In this document: piece by piece, positions 6,708-13,412 of the stretch
How positions within the stretch are numbered: position 1 is the first letter of the stretch
Layout of the letters: each line of letters opens with the position of its first letter
DNA from: Bacteroidales bacterium UBA4353
GTDB taxonomy: Bacteria > Bacteroidota > Bacteroidia > Bacteroidales > Paludibacteraceae
Assembly: GCA_002394025.1 (NCBI GenBank)
Contig: DGSV01000097.1
Span: 1 to 16,999, forward strand
DNA: 16,999 nucleotides
Direction: 5' to 3'
The notes under the pieces: generated by a model
What the model was told of the DNA's origin: nothing
The model's input: only the letters and a program-made list of their open reading frames with translations
Database searches by the model: none
Program-made: the position numbers and the translations under genes

Positions 6708-7127
6708 ATGATAACCTTTACTGCCTATAACATAGCCACGCCACCTATCGACGAAAACCGCGTCAGACGATGGATAACACGAGTAGCTGCAGAGTATGGA
6801 TGCATGGTGAGCAAAGTCAATTACCTGTTCTGTAATGATGAACACATACTTGCCATCAACAGGCAGTTTCTCAATCATGATTACTATACAGACATTATAA
6901 CATTCGACTACTCACACCTTCCTGTGCTCGCCGGCGACATAATTATCAGTCTTGAGACCGTAAACAGCAACGCCCAACTTCTGGGCAAAACCTATGATAG
7001 CGAACTACATCGCGTCATTATTCACGGCATACTGCACCTCACGGGTCAAGGCGACAAATCGCCTGAAACGGAAGCCATTATGCACCACAAGGAAGATCTG
7101 GCGCTGGAACTATTAAAAAACATCTAA
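6708..7127 (+). CDS. ybeY: Endoribonuclease YbeY (16S rRNA maturation)
   Basis: A 139-residue metal-dependent RNase that in bacteria takes part in 16S rRNA 3'-end processing and ribosome quality control. Seen: the TDIITFDY segment (61-68), LAGDIIIS (74-81) and the metal site HRVIIHGILHLTGQGDKS with H106 and H110. In E. coli the third zinc ligand is a histidine six residues after the second; here that position is D116. From memory, many Bacteroidota YbeY proteins also have Asp there, in a GYKDK context, so this is probably a lineage variant rather than inactivation. The tyrosine of GYxD is also replaced (GQGD). Length is slightly below the E. coli protein. It is cytoplasmic and translationally close to the SpmAB gene (5-bp gap). 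Confidence 0.93.
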   Translation: MITFTAYNIATPPIDENRVRRWITRVAAEYGCMVSKVNYLFCNDEHILAINRQFLNHDYYTDIITFDYSHLPVLAGDIIISLETVNSNAQLLGKTYDSELHRVIIHGILHLTGQGDKSPETEAIMHHKEDLALELLKNI

Positions 7128-7206
7128 CTGAAAAGGCCTATCAAATAGTCGATTGACCGAAACATCGGTTCATCGAAACATCGAAACACCTAAATATCAG
7201 AACATC

Positions 7207-7244
7207 AATGCCACAGGGTATGCTGCAGCATGCCCTGCGGCATT
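7207..7244 (+). other. Strong hairpin between ybeY and the DUF6089 promoter
   Basis: AATGCC-A-CAGGG-T-ATGC-TGCA-GCAT-G-CCCTG-C-GGCATT forms a stem of 15 pairs interrupted by two mismatches, with a TGCA loop. No T-tract follows on either strand, so it is not a canonical terminator. It lies 80 bp after the ybeY stop and 26 bp before the next promoter, so it may protect the 3' end of the spmAB-ybeY mRNA or end it by another route. Upstream (7150-7200) are short ATCGAAAC repeats. Confidence 0.65.
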
Positions 7245-7269
7245 AGCTAAAAGCTATTGACACAACTTC

Positions 7270-7300
7270 TTGTTCATTCAAAAAATATTCGTAACTTTGC
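7270..7300 (+). promoter_or_regulatory. Bacteroidota consensus promoter for the DUF6089-uppS-bamA cluster
   Basis: A -33 TTG (7270-7272), an exact 19-bp spacer and a -7 box TAACTTTGC (7292-7300) match the Bacteroidota primary-sigma consensus TTG-N19-TAnnTTTG. The ATG at 7321 lies 20 bp after the box, so the leader would be very short, roughly 12-16 nt. Confidence 0.75.
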
Positions 7301-7320
7301 AAGAAGTATTCATTGCGTAG

Positions 7321-8112
7321 ATGCGTCCTTATGGCAAGTTATATTATAGTTCTTTAAGGTATCGGTGCATTCTGGTACTATTTTTGCTATTTGCCACTTC
7401 ATGGGATATGTGTTACGCTTTCCGGGTTCGCAGTCGTGGAATAGCACCGGAAGAATATTCGCAGAACAGCGGTCCGGCGAATTATTTCATATGCGAGTTC
7501 GGCATCTTCGGGGGTGGCAGTTACTACCTTGGTGACGCCACTGAGCATATCTTCAACGACATACGCCCTGCCTATGGAGCCATGTTTCGCTATAACCTGA
7601 CACGCAGATGGTCGTTCACGGCAAAAGCTACATACTCCGACTTCAAATTCGACTACTATACCAAGCAAGAGCAACCATTGGCCGAAGGCGAGGTGTTCGT
7701 TGCCGAAAAACGTTATGGCAGCAATAACCTGGTCATGGTGGATGTCACTGCCGAGTATAACTTCTTTGAACTGGCGCGCGGATGGGTCAACCGCTCCACA
7801 AAACCTTTCAGCCCATACATATTTCTTGGACTGGGTATCTCGTGGCAGAAAAACGGTAATAACCATATCTCCGGCTACTTGCCACTCGGCATAGGCTTCA
7901 AATGGCTCATGACACCACGGAGCACATTATCATTCGCATGGCAACACCAGTTGTATTTCAACGATAAGTTGGAAGGCGTAGAAAGTATGAATGACTTCTG
8001 GGGGCTCAATGGCAGTAACTTCTTTCATAATGATATCTTCAGCACCTTCACGTTGGGTATCACCGTAAACTTCGCACAACGCAAACGCGTATGCAAAGTC
8101 TGCGGAAATTAG
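7321..8112 (+). CDS. DUF6089-family outer-membrane beta-barrel protein
   Basis: A 263-residue protein with an N-terminal hydrophobic segment (ILVLFLLFATSWDMCYA, about 17-33) that should act as a signal peptide. The rest alternates polar and hydrophobic residues in beta-strand fashion and is rich in aromatics. It shows the pattern of DUF6089 proteins: EFGIFGGGSYYLGDA (59-73), RPAYGAMFRYNLTRRW, an EYNFFEL strand, PYIFLGLGISW, LPLGIGFKW and a final GITVNFAQ strand. Family members are predicted small outer-membrane barrels, of unknown function, usually encoded next to uppS and bamA as here. The C terminus carries a CKVC pair after the last strand. Start ATG 7321 is set by the promoter just upstream. 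The stop codon runs straight into GAGTAAGGAGTAA repeats. Confidence 0.85.
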   Translation: MRPYGKLYYSSLRYRCILVLFLLFATSWDMCYAFRVRSRGIAPEEYSQNSGPANYFICEFGIFGGGSYYLGDATEHIFNDIRPAYGAMFRYNLTRRWSFTAKATYSDFKFDYYTKQEQPLAEGEVFVAEKRYGSNNLVMVDVTAEYNFFELARGWVNRSTKPFSPYIFLGLGISWQKNGNNHISGYLPLGIGFKWLMTPRSTLSFAWQHQLYFNDKLEGVESMNDFWGLNGSNFFHNDIFSTFTLGITVNFAQRKRVCKVCGN

Positions 8113-8172
8113 GAGTAAGGAGTAAAAAAAACTAGAAGAACTAGAATAACTAAAAAAAACTATATAACCAGA
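8113..8172 (+). repeat. Degenerate GGAGTAA plus CTAGAA repeat module
   Basis: Directly after the DUF6089 stop comes GAGTAAGGAGTAA (8113-8125), then CTAG units at 8132 and 8141 with decayed CTAA and CTAT units at 8150 and 8160. The order (stop, GGAGTAA repeat, CTAGAA repeat, next start) is the same as in the larger 12515-12760 region. The tract ends 6 bp before the uppS TTG start. Confidence 0.7.
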
Positions 8173-8178
8173 AAAAAT

Positions 8179-8916
8179 TTGAAAAAGGAAGACATAGATA
8201 TAACTCGATTACCTGTTCATGTAGCAATTATCATGGACGGTAATGGTCGTTGGGCACAGCGTCAAGGCAAAGAGCGTGTGTATGGTCACAAGCATGGTGT
8301 TGACTCGGTACGTGCCGTGACAGAGGCTGCCGCGGAATTGGGCATTAAATTCCTCACACTCTATGCCTTTTCCACTGAAAACTGGAATCGTCCACAGGCT
8401 GAAATAGACGCCTTGATGTCACTACTAGTGCAAGCCATAGAACATGAGACACCGACCCTTATGAAAAATAATGTGCGCTTGCTGACGATAGGCGATACGG
8501 AGCGTTTACCACAAAATACAAGAGACAGGCTCATGACATGCCTCGAGCAAACAGCCGGTAACACGGGTTTGAGTCTTGTACTGGCATTGAGTTATTCGGC
8601 ACGCTGGGAAATAACACGCGCCGCACAACTCATTGCAAGAGATGTTGTCAAAGGGCTTGTCAAGGAAGACGATATCGACCAGACAATGCTAAACAGCTAT
8701 ATGACAACACGCGATATTCCGGATCCCGATCTGCTGATTAGGACTTCAGGAGAACAGCGTATCAGCAACTTCCTACTATGGCAAATAGCCTATTCAGAAC
8801 TATACTTCACGGACCTTTGTTGGCCTGAATTCCAAAAAGAAGCCTTTTATGACGCCATCGCCGACTACCAGACACGTGAACGACGCTATGGCAAAACAAG
8901 CGAACAAATGAAGTAA
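8179..8916 (+). CDS. uppS: Isoprenyl transferase, undecaprenyl diphosphate synthase (TTG start)
   Basis: A 245-residue cis-prenyltransferase that adds isopentenyl units to farnesyl diphosphate to make the C55 lipid carrier for peptidoglycan and surface glycans. Seen: HVAIIMDGNGRWA with catalytic D20, YAFSTENWNRP (62-72), LALSYSARWEI (135-145) and DPDLLIRTSGEQRISNFLLWQIAYSELYF (182-210), which holds the diphosphate-binding arginines. The start must be non-ATG: the only early methionine (M19) is inside the first catalytic motif, and the frame is open upstream only to a TAA at 8116. TTG 8179 gives the usual N-terminal length. It is cytoplasmic and peripheral to the membrane. bamA follows after 33 bp in the same frame. 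Confidence 0.95.
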   Translation: MKKEDIDITRLPVHVAIIMDGNGRWAQRQGKERVYGHKHGVDSVRAVTEAAAELGIKFLTLYAFSTENWNRPQAEIDALMSLLVQAIEHETPTLMKNNVRLLTIGDTERLPQNTRDRLMTCLEQTAGNTGLSLVLALSYSARWEITRAAQLIARDVVKGLVKEDDIDQTMLNSYMTTRDIPDPDLLIRTSGEQRISNFLLWQIAYSELYFTDLCWPEFQKEAFYDAIADYQTRERRYGKTSEQMK

Positions 8917-8949
8917 ACAGTCAGAAGTCAAGACCTGCAGGTACGCAAT

Positions 8950-11628
8950 TTGTCGCGTCCGAGAAGAACCAAGATCCTACATAATTTGACAAAACTATTT
9001 AGACATATATTTCTCATTACGGTGACGTTGATATTGTTGCCGTTATTGTCGTTGCCGGCTACGGCTCAAGATACCATTGCGGCAGAAAAGACTGACAGCG
9101 TGGTGGCGGAAACTAAAACACCCGTACCGCCTATCGAATACACCAGCAACCGCCGCATCTACCAGATTGCGGACATCAGTGTCGAAGGCGCCGACAACTA
9201 CGAAGACTTCGTCCTAATAGGTTTTTCGGGGCTTCAGGTAGGCGAGAAGATAGAGGTTCCGGGTGATCGTATCACACAAGCCATCAAACGTTTCTGGAAA
9301 CAAGGGCTCTTCTCATCAGTAAAAATCGAGGCATCAAAAATCGAAGGGGACAAGATATGGCTCGTTATACGTCTTGAGCAACGCCCACGCATAGCCGACA
9401 TCAATTATATGGGTCTCAAAAAAGGGGAACTCGATGACCTGCGCGGACATACGGGACTTGTCAAAGGCAATCAGATAACCCCAAACTCAGTAGATAAAGC
9501 CAAACATATCATCAAAAACCACCTTGCCGAGAAAGGTTTCCATAATGCCGAAGTTAGAATTCGACAGACACCGGACCCTGTGAAAGGCAAACAATTCGTG
9601 GTAGTAGATGTTGACATCATAAAAGGAAAAAAGACAAAAATCGACTCGCTGATTATTACCGGAAACAAAGCCTTGTCGCATAACAAACTCAACTGGGCGA
9701 TGAAGAAGACTAATGACAACCATATCATGAACTTCTTCCGCACCAAGAAATTTGTTCAGGAAGAGTATGAGAAAGATAAGGTTGCCCTAATAGAGAAGTA
9801 TAACGAATATGGTTATCGCGACGCCTATATCATCGCCGACTCTGTGGTTCCGACCCCCGAAGGACGCGTCAAGGTTTATATCAATGTCTATGAGGGTAAA
9901 AAGTACTATATCCGCAACATAGAATGGACCGGCAACACCCTCTACCCTCATGAATATCTCGATGCCGTATTGGGTATAAAGAAAGGCGACACTTATAACC
10001 TCAAGAAACTCAATGAGCGTCTGCAGAACGACGATGATGCAGTGGCTAAGCTCTATACCGACCAAGGCTACTTATTCTTCAACGTAGATCCCGTGGAACG
10101 CAATATTGAAGGCGACAGCATAGATTTTGAGATGCGTATTTACGAAGGTATGCCGGCGACCATCAACGAGATACGCATAGTAGGCAACGAACGCGTCTAT
10201 GAACATGTTGTCCGCCGCGAATTGGATACCAAACCCGGACAATTATACAGCCAGTCAGACATCATGCGCTCGTTGCGCGAACTGGCACAGATGGGGCATT
10301 TTGACCAAGAGAAACTAGTGCCGGACATAGTGCCTAATCCCGAAAACGGTACTGTGGATATCACTTATAACCTCGTCACCAAATCCTCTGACCAGTTGGA
10401 ACTTTCGCTGGGATGGGGTCAGACAGGTATCACAGGGTCTGTAGGTGTCAAATTCACGAACTTCGCAATACAAAACCTCTTCAAGAAAGAAACATACCGC
10501 ATAGTGCCACAAGGTGAGGGACAAACATTTGGTATCAACTTCCGCACTAACGGACGCTACTACCTCTCGGGGTCTATATCGTTCATGGAACCATGGCTCG
10601 GTGGCAAACGCCCTAACTCACTATCGGTAAACATATTCTATGCAGCGCAGAGCGGTGTATCCGACAGATACTACAAATCATATAACAACCTCTATAACTA
10701 CTATGCGTCGTACTATAACAGCTACTATAACGACTATTATCAGACGCAGTATCAGAACGAAATAGACCCCAATAAGTATCTGCGCACCTTTGGAGCCGCA
10801 ATAGGTTACGGCAAACGTCTCTCATGGCCTGACGACTATTTCCAATTCTTTGCGGAACTGAGCTACCAAGCCTACTGGATGAAGAACTGGCCCTACCTGC
10901 TCATCACCAATGGTATAGCCCACAACTTCAGTCTTAACCTCACCTTATCACGTACATCTATTGACAACCCCATATATACCAGGTCGGGCTCAAGCTTCAG
11001 TATATCACTGAAAATAACACCTCCATATTCAGCTTTCAACGGCAAAGATTACTCAAAACTATCCGTAAGGGAGCGTTATAAACTCCTTGAATACCATAAA
11101 TGGAAATTCAGCGCCAAGACTTTCACGCCTCTCACCAAGGACCGCAAACTGGTACTTATGTGCCGTGCCGAATTCGGATATATGGGGCACTTCAATAAAT
11201 ACGCCCGCTCACCATTCGAAACCTTCTATATGGGTGGCGATGGTATGTCAAGTTACTCGTCTTACGAGACAGAATACATAGCCATGCGCGGATACGAGAC
11301 AGGCTCTCTAACGCCCTTCGACCCCGACGTGAGCCGACAACTGGGCTATGTGTACAACAAATTCACTATGGAATTACGCTATCCCGTATCACTCGAACAA
11401 AACGCCACGATATGGCTTTTGGGATTTGCGGAAGCCGGCAACTGCTTCTCGAGCATTAAAGACTACAGCCCGTTTAACCTTAAACGATCAGCAGGCGTGG
11501 GAGTGCGTATATATCTACCAATGTTCGGACTGCTGGGCATCGACTGGGGTTGGGGCTTCGACAAAATCGGAGGCTCAAGCTCCTACGGCGGAAGCCACTT
11601 CCACTTTGTGCTCGGACAAGAACTGTAA
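8950..11628 (+). CDS. bamA: BamA, outer-membrane protein assembly factor (TTG start)
   Basis: An 892-residue Omp85 protein, the core of the machine that inserts beta-barrels into the outer membrane. The N terminus is a signal peptide (hydrophobic core about 19-38, LPATA-Q). Five POTRA repeats follow at about 70-148, 150-228, 229-318, 319-398 and 399-475, each with a strand such as ITGNKAL, WTGNTLY or IVGNERVY. The barrel covers about 480-892, with the conserved loop-6 motif MRGYETGSL (R780-G-Y) and a last strand FHFVLGQEL. A tyrosine-rich insert (574-601) sits in the early barrel. There is no ATG before residue about 155, so a TTG start is required: 8950 is used here, but TTG 8986 (leader beginning TKLFRHIF) would give a more typical signal peptide. 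It is transcribed with DUF6089 and uppS. Confidence 0.95.
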   Translation: MSRPRRTKILHNLTKLFRHIFLITVTLILLPLLSLPATAQDTIAAEKTDSVVAETKTPVPPIEYTSNRRIYQIADISVEGADNYEDFVLIGFSGLQVGEKIEVPGDRITQAIKRFWKQGLFSSVKIEASKIEGDKIWLVIRLEQRPRIADINYMGLKKGELDDLRGHTGLVKGNQITPNSVDKAKHIIKNHLAEKGFHNAEVRIRQTPDPVKGKQFVVVDVDIIKGKKTKIDSLIITGNKALSHNKLNWAMKKTNDNHIMNFFRTKKFVQEEYEKDKVALIEKYNEYGYRDAYIIADSVVPTPEGRVKVYINVYEGKKYYIRNIEWTGNTLYPHEYLDAVLGIKKGDTYNLKKLNERLQNDDDAVAKLYTDQGYLFFNVDPVERNIEGDSIDFEMRIYEGMPATINEIRIVGNERVYEHVVRRELDTKPGQLYSQSDIMRSLRELAQMGHFDQEKLVPDIVPNPENGTVDITYNLVTKSSDQLELSLGWGQTGITGSVGVKFTNFAIQNLFKKETYRIVPQGEGQTFGINFRTNGRYYLSGSISFMEPWLGGKRPNSLSVNIFYAAQSGVSDRYYKSYNNLYNYYASYYNSYYNDYYQTQYQNEIDPNKYLRTFGAAIGYGKRLSWPDDYFQFFAELSYQAYWMKNWPYLLITNGIAHNFSLNLTLSRTSIDNPIYTRSGSSFSISLKITPPYSAFNGKDYSKLSVRERYKLLEYHKWKFSAKTFTPLTKDRKLVLMCRAEFGYMGHFNKYARSPFETFYMGGDGMSSYSSYETEYIAMRGYETGSLTPFDPDVSRQLGYVYNKFTMELRYPVSLEQNATIWLLGFAEAGNCFSSIKDYSPFNLKRSAGVGVRIYLPMFGLLGIDWGWGFDKIGGSSSYGGSHFHFVLGQEL

Positions 11629-11675
11629 TTTTTAAGATTTACTATTTGACTATTTACTATTTTGATATTGATTGA

Positions 11676-11713
11676 GTTATTTAGTCATTGAGTAATTAGC
11701 AAGTACGGACACG
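11676..11713 (+). repeat. 38-bp inverted-repeat partner of 15066-15103
   Basis: Begins GTTATTTAGTCATTGAGTAA and ends GCAAGTACGGACACG. The reverse complement of 15066-15103 matches it at 36 of 38 positions. The pair therefore faces each other across ompH1, ompH2 and pepD. Confidence 0.85.
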
Positions 11714-11823
11714 ATGCGGCGTGTCCCATTACGATATTTAAGAAGTTGAGAAGTTTAAGAAGTTGAGAAGTTGAGACATTAGATTTGACACGGATTGAAT
11801 GTAAATGGAGCGCGGTAGCCACT

Positions 11824-11870
11824 CCTCCCCTGCCGAAGGAAGGGGAGGTGCCCGAAGGGCGGAGGGGTAG
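11824..11870 (-). repeat. Intergenic dyad element, copy 3 (reverse orientation)
   Basis: Read on the minus strand this is CTACCCCTCC, a hairpin GCCC-TTC-GGGC, then an ACCTCCCCT...AGGGGAGG dyad with a 9-nt loop (stem arms 11824-11831 and 11841-11848). It is the same family as 1309-1379, but the GC stem has a different, still fully paired sequence. Confidence 0.8.
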
Positions 11871-12001
11871 AAAACAATTGACTATTGGACTATTTACTAT
11901 TTAGTTATTGATTGAGTTATTTAGTCATTTATGAGACATGCTTTATCTGTGGAAAGAAATCCGAATCAAAAGAAAAAGAAAAGAATAACTATACATACGC
12001 A

Positions 12002-12514
12002 ATGAAAAAAATACTCGTCATAGCAATTATGTTTTTTGGCACAGTGCTTGCCATTAATGCCCAAAAGCAGGCTCTTGTTGACATGAACTATATACTATCA
12101 AACCTGTCGCAATACGAGGCCGCCAATGAACAACTGACGATGATAAGCCGTAAATGGCAAAAAGAGATAGAAACGGCACAACAAGAGTTGCAGACTATGA
12201 TAAAAAATTATCAGACAGAACTTGTATTCCTGTCCGATGACATGAAATCACGCCGCGAAGATGAGATAGTAGCCAAAGAGAACGCCATCACAGAACTCAA
12301 AAAAAAGTATTTCGGTCAGGATGGCGAACTATTCAAGAAAAGAGAAGCTCTCATCAAGCCAATACAAGATGAGATATATAGCGCCATACAAGAGGTCTGC
12401 AAAGACAAAGGCTACGACATAGTAACTGACAAATCGGCTCCCGGACTGATTTATAGCGCCCCGAAATACGACATTTCAGACCTTGTACTCCAAAAACTCG
12501 GAATAACAAAATAG
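12002..12514 (+). CDS. skp: OmpH/Skp-family periplasmic chaperone, first copy
   Basis: A 170-residue periplasmic protein. The signal peptide is MKKILVIAIMFFGTVLAINA, with cleavage before Q21. A short strand QALVDMNYIL opens the mature part, then a long charged coiled coil (about 38-130, the tentacle region of Skp) and a C-terminal return strand GYDIVTDKSAPGLIYSAPKYDISD (136-159), with the small head domain made from both ends. Skp trimers hold unfolded outer-membrane proteins on their way to BamA, which fits the place after bamA. The start at 12002 is taken because it gives the signal peptide. An in-frame ATG at 11912 lies in repeat DNA and would bury it. The gap of 373 bp from bamA may hold a separate promoter, but none was recognised. 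Confidence 0.92.
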   Translation: MKKILVIAIMFFGTVLAINAQKQALVDMNYILSNLSQYEAANEQLTMISRKWQKEIETAQQELQTMIKNYQTELVFLSDDMKSRREDEIVAKENAITELKKKYFGQDGELFKKREALIKPIQDEIYSAIQEVCKDKGYDIVTDKSAPGLIYSAPKYDISDLVLQKLGITK

Positions 12515-12519
12515 AGCAA

Positions 12520-12568
12520 GGAGTAAGGAGTAAGGAGTAAGGAGTGAGGAGTGAGGAGTGAGGAGTAA
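12520..12568 (+). repeat. 7-bp tandem repeat GGAGTAA/GGAGTGA, seven units
   Basis: Seven exact 7-bp units: GGAGTAA three times, GGAGTGA three times, GGAGTAA once. They begin 5 bp after the ompH1 stop, with a decayed GAGCAA unit in between. The same motif follows the DUF6089 stop at 8113. Each unit holds GGAG and a TAA or TGA triplet, and with a 7-bp period these stop triplets fall in all three frames in turn. Confidence 0.93.
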
Positions 12569-12612
12569 GACATTAGAAGGTTGGCATACCGCACTCACAA
12601 AAAAAATAAGTA

Positions 12613-12760
12613 CTAGAAAACTAGAAAATCTAGAAAAGCTAGAAAATCTAGAATAACTAGAAAAGCTAGAAAACTAGAAAAGCTAGAAAACTAGAAAAAC
12701 TAGAATAACTAGAATAACTAGAAAATCTAGAGAAACTAGAATAACTAGAAAATCAAGAAT
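12613..12760 (+). repeat. CTAGAAAAN tandem array 2 (16 CTAG units plus one degenerate)
   Basis: CTAG occurs at 12613, 12621, 12630, 12639, 12648, 12657, 12666, 12674, 12683, 12691, 12700, 12709, 12718, 12727, 12736 and 12745, i.e. 8- or 9-bp spacing, followed by a decayed CAAG unit. Units are CTAGAAAAN or CTAGAATAA. It has the same orientation as array 1 and lies 27 bp before the ompH2 start, the same distance as array 1 from its gene. Confidence 0.95.
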
Positions 12761-12786
12761 AAAACAATTAAATCATAATTACCCTA

Positions 12787-13302
12787 ATGAAAAAGATCCT
12801 AACAACTCTTGTGGCTGTATTGATGTTCACAGCCATGACCTATGGCGAGGAAAAATTCGCCTACATTAACGCTCAGGCTGTACTGATGGATATGCCTGAG
12901 GTTGCCGAGATGCAAAAAACACTCGAAGCCGAACAAACTAAATATAAAGGAGAGATGGACCTTATACAAAAAGAGTATGAGGACAAAATGATGGCGTATA
13001 AAGAACAGGAAGCCACGATGTCTGACGCCATGAAAAAGACTCGCGAAAGCGAGCTGGCAGACATCGAGCAGCGCTATCAGACTTTTGTACAGAGCGTGCG
13101 TCAAGAGCTTCAAAAGAAACAAGAAGAGATTATGGCTCCTATTTTCGACAAACTGCACAAAGCAATCGAAGATGTCGGTGCTGAAAAAGGCTTCACCTAT
13201 ATCCTTGACGAGTCAACACAGGTCATTCTCTACCACGCTCCATCAGCTGTTGATGCCGAACCTTTAGTCCGCGCCAAATTAGGACTTGCCAAGAAGCAAT
13301 AA
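12787..13302 (+). CDS. skp: OmpH/Skp-family periplasmic chaperone, second copy
   Basis: A 171-residue paralogue of the preceding gene with the same plan: signal peptide MKKILTTLVAVLMFTAMTYG, first strand FAYINAQAVL, a long coiled coil rich in K, E, Q and M (about 40-120), and a C-terminal segment GFTYILDESTQVILYHAPSAVDAEPLVRAKLGL. The two proteins are clearly diverged, so this is an old duplication, as is usual in Bacteroidota, where tandem ompH genes follow bamA. It probably works as a homo- or hetero-trimer that carries unfolded outer-membrane proteins through the periplasm. The 272-bp gap from ompH1 is nearly all repeats. Transcription ends at the strong terminator at 13359-13396. Confidence 0.92.
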   Translation: MKKILTTLVAVLMFTAMTYGEEKFAYINAQAVLMDMPEVAEMQKTLEAEQTKYKGEMDLIQKEYEDKMMAYKEQEATMSDAMKKTRESELADIEQRYQTFVQSVRQELQKKQEEIMAPIFDKLHKAIEDVGAEKGFTYILDESTQVILYHAPSAVDAEPLVRAKLGLAKKQ

Positions 13303-13313
13303 CTAAAATTTCA

Positions 13314-13337
13314 CAGTGGCACTAACAGTGGCACTAA
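13314..13337 (+). repeat. Two tandem copies of CAGTGGCACTAA
   Basis: An exact 12-bp unit occurs twice between the ompH2 stop and the terminator. It has no evident coding or structural role. Confidence 0.8.
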
Positions 13338-13358
13338 TAATACCTAATCTATAACTAC

Positions 13359-13396
13359 AAAAAAATCCGACCCCATATATGGTGTCGGATTTTTTT
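13359..13396. terminator. Bidirectional intrinsic terminator between ompH2 and pepD
   Basis: The hairpin runs from 13365 to 13390: arms ATCCGAC and GTCGGAT, then one mismatch, then CC/GG and an AT-only tip. It is flanked by A7 on the left and T7 on the right, so it works for both the plus-strand ompH2 and the minus-strand pepD, whose stop is 17 bp away. Confidence 0.93.
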
Positions 13397-13412
13397 CTAT
13401 TGCTTTTCGGCA

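Larger units (their letters stand above)
11648..11929 (+). repeat. Mosaic intergenic block A between bamA and ompH1
   Basis: This block makes up most of the 373-bp gap 11629-12001, in which I see no gene. A 42-bp direct repeat bounds it (11648-11689 and 11888-11929, two mismatches, 240 bp apart), beginning GACTATTTACTATTT. Inside are GCAAGTACGGACACG followed by a 7-bp stem GGACACG/CGTGTCC (11707-11726), short AAGTTGAG repeats (11740-11776) and a minus-oriented dyad element (11824-11870). Much of it recurs in reverse orientation at 14888-15170. Confidence 0.8.

Noticed and set aside
7399..7866. A 155-codon minus-strand ORF, and similar ones at 5481-5915, 2498-2914 and 12799-13158
   Set aside because: All are shadows on the opposite strand of well-supported genes, with no recognisable motifs.
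11912..12001. N-terminal extension of ompH1 from ATG 11912
   Set aside because: It would put 30 residues, partly encoded by a direct repeat, ahead of a perfect signal peptide.
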